A stretch of DNA of 6,222 bases, from assembly GCA_964387205.1 (NCBI GenBank), contig CAYLVY010000181.1, positions 1 through 6,222 on the forward strand, given 5' to 3'. Under the pieces are notes generated by a model. The model saw only the letters and a list, made by a program, of their open reading frames with translations. It did not search any database and was not told the origin of the DNA. This document shows positions 1 through 5,973 of the stretch, piece by piece (positions within the stretch are counted from its first letter, which is position 1; each line of letters opens with the position of its first letter). Made by a program: the position numbers and the translations under genes. The DNA comes from CAIVAT01 sp964387205 (GTDB lineage: Bacteria > Bacteroidota > Bacteroidia > Bacteroidales > FEN-979).

Positions 1-1
1 T

Positions 2-1183
2 ATCATCAGGGATGCCGGGGTTCTCTCTGCCTTGGTCCGGCTGGAGGAGGATGAACAGGATGGCCTGGCGACCGCCAGGCAACTGGGCATCCCGGTGCAG
101 ATTACACCTTACTACCTCACCTTGTTTAACGCGGAAGGCCGGACCCGGCATGATGCCGTCGTCAGGGCGCAGGTCATTCCCAGCAGGAGATATTGCGAAA
201 ATATCTTTAAAAACCGGAAAGAATGCTTCGATATGGATTTCATGGGTGAACGTTCCACCAGTCCAGCCGAGGCCATTACCCGTCGATATCCTCAGATTGT
301 CATTCTGAAACCTTATGACTCCTGTCCCCAGATATGCGTATATTGCCAACGCAACTGGGAGATCACCGGCATAGAAGAAGCTTCGGTCACACGACCGGTC
401 ATTAAGAATGCCATCCGTTGGATCTCGGAGCATGAATCAATCACGGAAGTATTAATAACCGGAGGCGATCCGCTGACCCTAACCGACCGATATTTCGGTG
501 CAATCCTGTCGGAAGTCGCCGCAATTCCGCACGTCGAAAGGATAAGGGTAGGTACCCGTACCCTGGTTACCCTTCCTCAGCGGATTACCTCCCGTTTACT
601 GGAACTGCTGGCACGCTATCAGAAATTCGGCGAGCGGGAAGTTTGCCTGGTCACCCATTTTGAAAGTCCCATGGAGATAACCCCTGAGACGCTTGCCGCG
701 GTGGAGAAAATCCGCAAAGCTGGTATCAGTATTTACAACCAGCAGGTATTTACTTATTATAACAGCAAGAAATTTGAGACCTGTCATCTTCGCAAAGTGC
801 TGAAGCGTTCGGGAATCGATCCCTATTATTCCTTCAATACCAAAGGCAAAGAGGAGACGATCGATTTTCGTGTTCCGATCCCCCGGATTGAGCAGGAACG
901 CAAGGAGGAAGGCCGGCTGCTGCCGGGACTGGTAAGGACCGACGAATTTGTCTTCAATGTGCCTAAACTGGGGAAATCCCATTTACGGGCATGGCAGGAC
1001 CATGAGCCTATCATGATCCTGGGGGGCGGAGAAAGGATCTATCGGTTTTATCCGTGGGAATCCAGGATCACCCACGTGGATGATTATCTTTACACGGACC
1101 TTCCCCTGTATGATTACCTTGTCAGGCTTGAACATGACGGGGAGGATGTGGAGGAATACGGTTCTATATTTTATTACTTCTGA
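2..1183 (+). CDS. eam: KamA-family radical SAM aminomutase, probable glutamate 2,3-aminomutase (5' end outside window)
   Basis: The reading frame is already open at base 2, so the true start lies upstream; 393 residues are visible (numbered here from base 2). The radical SAM motif CX3CX2C is at C108, C112 and C115 (bases 323-346) and would hold a [4Fe-4S] cluster that cleaves S-adenosylmethionine. Arg117 matches LAM Arg134, which binds the substrate carboxylate. Other family blocks are ITPYYL before the cluster, RRYP, the TGGDPL block, the VGTRTLVTLPQRIT block, and DFRVP. In LAM, Asp293 and Asp330 bind the lysine epsilon-amino group; by my hand alignment they are Lys281 and Asn319 here, the pair reported for Clostridium difficile glutamate 2,3-aminomutase. 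The PLP-lysine motif PGGGGK is altered to PKLGK, with Lys325 the likely Schiff-base residue. Inferred reaction: L-glutamate to beta-glutamate, in the cytoplasm. The family is certain; the substrate is inferred from two residues. No partner gene such as the acetyltransferase AblB follows. Confidence 0.8.
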   Translation: MIRDAGVLSALVRLEEDEQDGLATARQLGIPVQITPYYLTLFNAEGRTRHDAVVRAQVIPSRRYCENIFKNRKECFDMDFMGERSTSPAEAITRRYPQIVILKPYDSCPQICVYCQRNWEITGIEEASVTRPVIKNAIRWISEHESITEVLITGGDPLTLTDRYFGAILSEVAAIPHVERIRVGTRTLVTLPQRITSRLLELLARYQKFGEREVCLVTHFESPMEITPETLAAVEKIRKAGISIYNQQVFTYYNSKKFETCHLRKVLKRSGIDPYYSFNTKGKEETIDFRVPIPRIEQERKEEGRLLPGLVRTDEFVFNVPKLGKSHLRAWQDHEPIMILGGGERIYRFYPWESRITHVDDYLYTDLPLYDYLVRLEHDGEDVEEYGSIFYYF

Positions 1184-1204
1184 TGGAGTGGCAGGATTTT
1201 ATTG

Positions 1205-1212
1205 TACTTTTG
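1205..1212 (+). promoter_or_regulatory. Putative Bacteroidota -7 element upstream of the DUF389 gene
   Basis: TACTTTTG fits TAnnTTTG, the -7 consensus of the Bacteroidota primary sigma factor. It lies 24 bp before the ATG at 1237, giving a predicted leader of about 15-20 nt. No good TTTG is present at the usual -33 distance; the nearest resemblance, TTCTG at 1178-1182, is weak. If real, it separates the membrane protein from the aminomutase transcript. Confidence 0.45.
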
Positions 1213-1236
1213 GATTGATATCCCATTCCGTTGGTA

Positions 1237-2538
1237 ATGTATAAGATTTTACAGTATTTCAACCTTGGCGAGGAGATAGAAGACCACGATAAGATCCATG
1301 CCACCATTGAGAAGGATCTGGTCTTTAAGGGGACAAACCTTTGGATCCTTGTACTGGCTATCATGGTGGCTTCGGTCGGGCTGAACATGAACAGCACGGC
1401 GGTGATCATCGGGGCAATGCTGATATCCCCCCTCATGGGCCCGATCAACGGCATTGGATACGGGATCGCCACCTATAATTTTACCTTGTTGCGCCGTGCC
1501 CTGAAGAATTTCGGCTTTGCCGTCGGGACGAGTTTGGTGACCTCTACCTTTTATTTTCTGGTGAGCCCTGTCTCGTCGGCACAATCGGAAATACTGGCCA
1601 GGACCAGTCCAACCATTTATGATGTGTTGATCGCCCTGTTTGGAGGGATGGCCGGTATCCTGGCGATTGGCAGCAAGCAGAAGGGCAACGTGATTCCGGG
1701 GGTTGCCATTGCCACCGCCCTTATGCCGCCTTTATGCACCGCCGGTTACGGACTCGCCACCGGAAAATTCATCTTCTTTTTCGGGGCGTTTTACCTGTTC
1801 ATCATCAATACTGTTTTTATTGCCATTTCATCGATCATTATCTCCCGGGTCCTTAAATTTCCTTCACAGACCTTTGTGGATGAGCGAAAGAAGAGGCGTA
1901 CCCACCGGATCGTTACCACCATCATTACCCTTACCATTATACCCAGTATTTATTTCGGATTCGGGCTGGTACAGAAGGAGCGGTTCACCGAAAACGCGAA
2001 CCGTTTCATTCAAACGGTCAGTACCTTTGAAGGAAGCTATCTGCTGAAAAGCGAGATCAGGGCGGGAAAAAGGGAGGTTACACTGGTTTATGGCGGAAAT
2101 GAACTGACGCCACATGGCAAAAGCCAGATACGGGAGCAGGCAAAACATCTGACCCTGGACCCGGAAAAAGTGGATATCAGGCAAGGGTTTTCCTTCAGCG
2201 GGATCACCGAGGGGATCAGGGAAGCAGATCAACTCAGGGGAGAACTGAACAGGCTTCATGCTGAACTGGCAAAGCGACAACAGGTTACCGATAGTCTGGA
2301 AAACCGGCGGCAACTCGGTAAGCAGCTCTTTACCGAAATGCAACCTCTTTTCCCGTTGGTTGAAAAGTGTACCTATGCCGAAACCAGGGAATATTCCGCC
2401 GGGAACCCTTCCGGGGTTCGTGTAGCTGTTTTTACCGTCACCGTTAAACGCGACATGCATAAAAGGGATAAAGCCCGACTGGAAGAGTGGCTGAAGGCCA
2501 GGACTGGTATGATAAGGGTGAAGGTTTTTTTTGATTAA
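1237..2538 (+). CDS. DUF389 family integral membrane protein
   Basis: This 433-residue protein matches the DUF389 family (uncharacterised hydrophobic domain, TIGR00341 type), which has no agreed function. Family hallmarks visible are GLNMNSTAVIIGAMLISPLM at 48-67 and the GVAIATALMPPLCTAG block at 155-170. About seven membrane helices are predicted near 34-50, 53-74, 91-112, 128-146, 152-174, 177-204 and 225-246. Positive clusters (LRRALK 85-90, KQK 147-149, RKKRRTHR 217-224) fit N-terminus in and C-terminus out. The last 185 residues are soluble, probably periplasmic, with a likely coiled coil near 325-365. I chose ATG 1237 over the in-frame TTG at 1231 because it is a standard start and fits the promoter element; neither has a Shine-Dalgarno sequence. 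Its stop overlaps that of the convergent transporter gene. Channel, transporter and envelope-sensor roles are all possible; the sequence does not decide. Confidence 0.85.
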   Translation: MYKILQYFNLGEEIEDHDKIHATIEKDLVFKGTNLWILVLAIMVASVGLNMNSTAVIIGAMLISPLMGPINGIGYGIATYNFTLLRRALKNFGFAVGTSLVTSTFYFLVSPVSSAQSEILARTSPTIYDVLIALFGGMAGILAIGSKQKGNVIPGVAIATALMPPLCTAGYGLATGKFIFFFGAFYLFIINTVFIAISSIIISRVLKFPSQTFVDERKKRRTHRIVTTIITLTIIPSIYFGFGLVQKERFTENANRFIQTVSTFEGSYLLKSEIRAGKREVTLVYGGNELTPHGKSQIREQAKHLTLDPEKVDIRQGFSFSGITEGIREADQLRGELNRLHAELAKRQQVTDSLENRRQLGKQLFTEMQPLFPLVEKCTYAETREYSAGNPSGVRVAVFTVTVKRDMHKRDKARLEEWLKARTGMIRVKVFFD

Positions 2539-4136
2539 AACCCGTTCAGTTCCATCGTGACCGTGGGAATCAGCAGCAAAAATCCAAGCACGATAAGCAT
2601 AAGGATGAAGGGGGTGACCCATTTCAGCCATTTATTGTAAGGTATCCTTGCTATTCCAAGAACACCCATCAATACCCCAGAAGTGGGAGTGATCATATTG
2701 GTGAAACCATCGCCAAACTGGAATGCCATCACGGTTGCCTGCCTTGAAATTCCGATCAGGTCGCTGAATTGCGACATAATGGGCATGGTCAGCGCCGCTT
2801 TAGCCGATCCGGAGGGCATGATAAGGTTGATCCCTGTCTGGATTACGTACATGATGCTGATGGAGGCATATTTTCCCAGATTCTCCATCGATCCCGCGAT
2901 ATAGTATAACAATGTATCGATCACCTGCCCGTTTTTCAGGATGATGATAATACCCCCGGCCAGGCCTACGATCAGTCCGGCCGAAAGGATATCGCGCACC
3001 CCGTCGAGAAAATGCCGGACCAGGTCATTCAGCGTATAGTCCATTGCCAGCCCTGAAGCGATCCCCATGACGAAAAAGAGGGTGGCAATCTCCATCACGT
3101 ACCATTCATATCCCATGACTCCGATGATAAGAAAAACGATGGTGAAAGCCAGCAGGTTGAGGATGAAAAAATGAACCGATTTACGGAGGGCGATAACGCC
3201 GGTGAACAGAAAAAGGGATGAAAACACCGGTACAGCAGGGAAGGTGATTGTCGTGAGTCCGATCCTGAGATCAGACACCGGATGGAATACAGAAAAAAAA
3301 CCCAGTACCACTGTGATGGCGATAAATGTTATCCATGCGGCACGGGGAGTATGCAGCCGGTCGTCGTGCTCCTCGCCGGCGATATGGTCACGCCAGTAGG
3401 CATCATCAGCGTAAACAGGGGAGGCTCGCGGATTTTTCCGGATCTTTGATACATACTTCAGCACATAGGCGATACCCACAGTATTGAGCACCAACCAGCA
3501 GAAAAGCCGGTATTCAATGCCGGAAAAGAGGGGTAACTTTGATAATCCCTGTGCGATCCCGATCGTAAAAGGATTGAGGATGGCGCCTGCAAAACCCAGG
3601 CCCGCCGCAATAAAGCATATGCAAAGCCCCGTTATGGAGTCGTATCCCATGCGTATGGCCAGGGGTACGAAGATGATCGTGAAGGCGATGGTCTCTTCGC
3701 TCATCCCGAAGATCGCTCCAAATGCGCTGAATATCAGCATCAACATGGTAATGATCAGATTGTCGATGCCAATCTTTTTCATCCATGGATGGTTTTCCAT
3801 CTTTCTGGTGGAGTGAAGAAAGGTCATGATGCCGATGTCAATCGAACGGGTCTGGTTCATTATCCAGAAAGCACCGCCAATCAGCAGAATGAAGACGATG
3901 ATATCGGCCTTGTCGACGAAACCGTCGAAAATAGCTGAAAAAATCTGCCAGGTCTGCGGGGAATTGCCGATATAGTGAAAGCTGTCGCTTTTCACCACCT
4001 CCCTTTCGATGCCGTTGATGAGCAAAGTCTCCCGCTCGAAACTGCCACCGGGGATTATCCATGTAAGTATTCCCGCAAGGATGACGATAAAAAAAACAAT
4101 GACATAGGTATGGGGTATTGAGATTTTTCCAGCCAT
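2535..4136 (-). CDS. YfcC family transporter (DcuC/ion-transporter superfamily), possible amino-acid or C4-dicarboxylate carrier
   Basis: This 533-residue inner-membrane protein has about 12-13 hydrophobic segments, starting at residues 12-30 and ending at 505-525. Motifs typical of the YfcC branch are FGMSEETIAF (143-152), NPFTIGIAQG (188-197), MPSGSAKAALTMPIM (440-454) and QFGDGFTNMITPTSG (473-487). The two Ser/Gly/Pro-rich motifs late in each half fit the internal-repeat fold of the ion-transporter superfamily, where such loops form the substrate and ion site. A polar loop at 231-263, rich in charged residues, links the halves. The frame stays open to 4262, but ATG 4136 (MAGKISIPHTY) is the family-like start; an earlier start would add 42 hydrophilic residues and run into cysQ. 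Members are annotated as basic amino-acid antiporters or C4-dicarboxylate carriers, mostly without proof, so the substrate is open. It is transcribed away from cysQ across a 77-bp gap. Confidence 0.88.
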   Translation of the reverse strand: MAGKISIPHTYVIVFFIVILAGILTWIIPGGSFERETLLINGIEREVVKSDSFHYIGNSPQTWQIFSAIFDGFVDKADIIVFILLIGGAFWIMNQTRSIDIGIMTFLHSTRKMENHPWMKKIGIDNLIITMLMLIFSAFGAIFGMSEETIAFTIIFVPLAIRMGYDSITGLCICFIAAGLGFAGAILNPFTIGIAQGLSKLPLFSGIEYRLFCWLVLNTVGIAYVLKYVSKIRKNPRASPVYADDAYWRDHIAGEEHDDRLHTPRAAWITFIAITVVLGFFSVFHPVSDLRIGLTTITFPAVPVFSSLFLFTGVIALRKSVHFFILNLLAFTIVFLIIGVMGYEWYVMEIATLFFVMGIASGLAMDYTLNDLVRHFLDGVRDILSAGLIVGLAGGIIIILKNGQVIDTLLYYIAGSMENLGKYASISIMYVIQTGINLIMPSGSAKAALTMPIMSQFSDLIGISRQATVMAFQFGDGFTNMITPTSGVLMGVLGIARIPYNKWLKWVTPFILMLIVLGFLLLIPTVTMELNGF

Positions 4137-4152
4137 GGGTTCTAAGGAAAGG

Positions 4153-4172
4153 TTTGTAGGCAAATCTACAAA
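4153..4172. promoter_or_regulatory. Perfect inverted repeat, candidate operator between yfcC-like gene and cysQ
   Basis: TTTGTAG (4153-4159) and CTACAAA (4166-4172) are exact reverse complements around a 6-nt spacer. The geometry, two short arms separated by 6 nt with TGT/ACA ends, resembles a dimeric CRP/FNR-type binding site (TGTGA-N6-TCACA), though the inner two bases of each arm differ. It covers the proposed -7 element of the transporter promoter, so binding there would be expected to block it. It is centred about 50 bp before the expected cysQ start of transcription. The regulator is not identified. Confidence 0.4.
4161..4168 (-). promoter_or_regulatory. Putative Bacteroidota -7 element for the transporter gene
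   Basis: Read on the minus strand, this is TAGATTTG, an exact TAnnTTTG match. The predicted transcript would start near 4155 and give a leader of about 19 nt before ATG 4136, which supports that start codon. No TTTG is seen at the -33 distance. It lies inside the 7-bp inverted repeat. Confidence 0.5.
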
Positions 4173-4198
4173 ATAAGTCAGGTTGTCGGCTTTATAAT

Positions 4199-4206
4199 TA
4201 AATTTG
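4199..4206 (+). promoter_or_regulatory. Putative Bacteroidota -7 element for the cysQDN operon
   Basis: TAAATTTG is an exact TAnnTTTG match in an AT-rich stretch (4191-4206). Only 7 bp separate it from ATG 4214, so transcription would begin about at the start codon, implying a leaderless or nearly leaderless mRNA. A TTG at 4183-4185 is too close (13 bp) to be a normal -33 element. No other TAnnTTTG site is seen on this strand between the two genes. Confidence 0.45.
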
Positions 4207-4213
4207 CTGCGAA

Positions 4214-5038
4214 ATGGATACTGAAATTTATTTTCCCTTGCTGAAGATTGCCGTTGAGGCATCGATAAAAGGCGGACTGGCCATTATGTCGGTTTATGGC
4301 CGGGAAGATGTCGGGTTGGAACTGAAGGATGACCGTTCGCCGCTGACCCTGGCCGACCGGCAGTCGAACGAGGTGATACAACGTTTTCTGGAGCCGACGG
4401 GCATACCGGTGATCAGTGAGGAGTCGTTGCTGCTTCCTTGGTCTGAACGCAACTCCTGGTCCAGTTGCTGGATTGTGGACCCCCTTGACGGAACACGGGA
4501 ATTTGTCAACCGCAACGGTGAATTCACGGTGAACATTGCATTGGTGTCGGAAGGCCGGCCTCTGCTCGGTGTGGTCTATGCCCCATGTACCGGCGAAATT
4601 TTTTTTGGTGGTGCGAAGACCGGTGCCTTCATGGATACCTTGACAGGGTCACAAGCCCTGACGCTGAGTACTTCTGAGGTTTTATCCGGTGCCTCTCCCC
4701 TAAAAGGTATATCACCCGAATATCCACCCCTCGTGGTAGTGGCCAGTCGTTCGCATATGAATCCCGAAACAGAGCAGTATATTGAAAATCTGAAGAAAAA
4801 TTATCCGGAACTGACCACCATCTCAAGGGGCAGTTCCCTGAAAATATGTATGGTAGCGGCCGGTTTTGCGCATGTTTATCCGCGTTTCGGGCCGACCATG
4901 GAATGGGATACTGCGGCGGGACATGCCATCGCTGTAGGAGCCGGGTGCAGGATGTACGACCCTCGGTCCGGTGCCGAATTGGTTTATAACAAGGAAAATC
5001 TGAAGAATCCTTGGTTCATGGTGGACAGGATCTTGTAA
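4214..5038 (+). CDS. cysQ: 3'(2'),5'-bisphosphate nucleotidase CysQ
   Basis: CysQ hydrolyses PAP (3'-phosphoadenosine 5'-phosphate) to AMP and phosphate, clearing the by-product of PAPS-dependent reduction or sulfotransfer. It belongs to the Mg2+-dependent, lithium-sensitive inositol monophosphatase superfamily. The 274 residues carry the family's metal-binding motifs: acidic SEES at 68-71 (Glu69/Glu70), WIVDPLDGT at 86-94 (Asp89, Asp92) and EWDTAAGHA at 230-238 (Asp232). The RNGEFTVNIAL block after DPLDGT closely resembles E. coli CysQ, as I recall it, and favours CysQ over a general inositol phosphatase. The LADRQSN stretch at 47-53 is also typical. ATG 4214 is the first plausible start, but no Shine-Dalgarno is seen and the promoter element ends only 7 bp before it. 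The gene leads a sulfate-activation operon, with cysD 10 bp downstream. An 8-T run at 4599-4606 lies in the coding region and the frame stays intact. Confidence 0.93.
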   Translation: MDTEIYFPLLKIAVEASIKGGLAIMSVYGREDVGLELKDDRSPLTLADRQSNEVIQRFLEPTGIPVISEESLLLPWSERNSWSSCWIVDPLDGTREFVNRNGEFTVNIALVSEGRPLLGVVYAPCTGEIFFGGAKTGAFMDTLTGSQALTLSTSEVLSGASPLKGISPEYPPLVVVASRSHMNPETEQYIENLKKNYPELTTISRGSSLKICMVAAGFAHVYPRFGPTMEWDTAAGHAIAVGAGCRMYDPRSGAELVYNKENLKNPWFMVDRIL

Positions 5039-5048
5039 CTATAAGGAA

Positions 5049-5957
5049 ATGAAGAGTTTTAATATATCCAACCTGAAGGAACTAGAAGCGGAATCGATTC
5101 ATATCATCCGTGAAGTGGCTGCTGAATTCGGGAACCCGGTGATGCTGTATTCTATCGGTAAGGATTCCTCCGTGATGGTCAGGCTGGCCGAGAAGGCATT
5201 TCATCCCGGAAAGGTTCCCTTTCCGCTGATGCACATCGATTCGAAGTGGAAGTTCAGGGAGATGATTGATTTTCGTGATAACTATGCCAGGGAAAAAGGG
5301 TGGGACCTGATCGTCCACTACAACAAGGAAGGATTTGAAGCCGGTATAGGTCCTTACTCCCACGGGTCGAAAGTGCATACCGATATCATGAAGACCCAGG
5401 CTTTATTGCAGGGATTGGAGAAGTACAGGTTCGATGCTGCCTTTGGCGGGGCAAGGAGGGACGAGGAAAAATCGAGGGCGAAGGAACGGATATTCTCCTT
5501 CCGTGACCGGGAACATCAATGGGATCCGAAAAACCAGCGGCCTGAATTATGGGATACCTACAACGCCAGGGTTCACAAAGGTGAATCGATCAGGGTATTC
5601 CCGCTGTCGAACTGGACGGAGCTTGATATCTGGCAATATATCAGGCTGGAAAAGATACCCATTGTTCCCCTCTATTTTGCTAAAGAACGGATGGTGGTTC
5701 AGGATAACGGCAATCTGATCATGGTCGATGATGAACGGATGCCTGCCGGTCTGGCTGCCCAGGCTACCATGCGGATGGTGCGCTTCCGGACCCTCGGATG
5801 TTATCCCCTTACCGGGGCTATTGAATCGGAAGCCAATACCATCGAAAAAATCGTGGAGGAGATGATGACCGTCACCCGTTCGGAACGGACCACCCGGGTT
5901 ATCGATTTCGATCAGGAGGGAAGCATGGAGCAGAAGAAAAGGGAGGGTTATTTTTAA
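5049..5957 (+). CDS. cysD: Sulfate adenylyltransferase subunit 2 CysD (ATP sulfurylase small subunit)
   Basis: CysD is the catalytic subunit that joins sulfate to ATP to form APS and pyrophosphate, driven by GTP hydrolysis in its partner CysN. The 302 residues equal the length of E. coli CysD and align end to end with it as I recall it. Visible landmarks are LEAESIHIIREVAAEFGNP (12-30), the ATP-pyrophosphatase PP-loop SIGKDSS (35-41), FGGARRDEEKSRAKER (132-147), FPLSNWTELDIWQYI (184-198), RFRTLGCYPLTGA (245-257) and the terminal KKREGYF. One local difference is HIDSKWKFRE at 62-71 where E. coli has HVDTGWKFRE. The start is preceded by AAGGA at 5043-5047, only 1 nt from the ATG and therefore poorly spaced; coupling with cysQ is likely. 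The SNWTE and GARRDEEKS signatures separate it from CysH-type PAPS reductases, which share the PP-loop fold. Confidence 0.97.
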   Translation: MKSFNISNLKELEAESIHIIREVAAEFGNPVMLYSIGKDSSVMVRLAEKAFHPGKVPFPLMHIDSKWKFREMIDFRDNYAREKGWDLIVHYNKEGFEAGIGPYSHGSKVHTDIMKTQALLQGLEKYRFDAAFGGARRDEEKSRAKERIFSFRDREHQWDPKNQRPELWDTYNARVHKGESIRVFPLSNWTELDIWQYIRLEKIPIVPLYFAKERMVVQDNGNLIMVDDERMPAGLAAQATMRMVRFRTLGCYPLTGAIESEANTIEKIVEEMMTVTRSERTTRVIDFDQEGSMEQKKREGYF

Positions 5958-5962
5958 TTAGC

Positions 5963-5968
5963 AGAAGG
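5963..5968 (+). promoter_or_regulatory. Ribosome binding site of cysN
   Basis: AGAAGG sits 5 nt before ATG 5974, within the 16-bp cysD-cysN gap. It is the best-placed Shine-Dalgarno match in the window and fixes the cysN start. Other genes here have a weak or poorly placed match or none. Confidence 0.6.
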
Positions 5969-5973
5969 CAATC

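Noticed and set aside
596..982. Minus-strand 128-codon open frame inside the aminomutase gene
   Set aside because: It is fully antisense to a strongly conserved radical SAM gene, with no domain or start signal of its own.
2490..2532. Possible terminator: short TGGC/GCCA stem then a T-run near the end of the DUF389 gene
   Set aside because: The stem is only 4 bp, lies inside the coding sequence and is about 20 nt from the T-run, so it does not have intrinsic terminator geometry.
1864..2631. Minus-strand 255-codon open frame
   Set aside because: It lies opposite the DUF389 gene and the end of the transporter gene. Its composition (many Pro, His, Phe, Cys) and lack of a recognisable domain mark it as a shadow.
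4137..4262. Upstream extension of the transporter frame by 42 codons
   Set aside because: It would overlap the cysQ start and both promoter elements, and the added residues are hydrophilic with no family resemblance. MAGKISIPHTY at 4136 fits the family.
5434..5718. 94-codon frame inside cysD
   Set aside because: It is in a different frame of a highly conserved gene and has no independent support.
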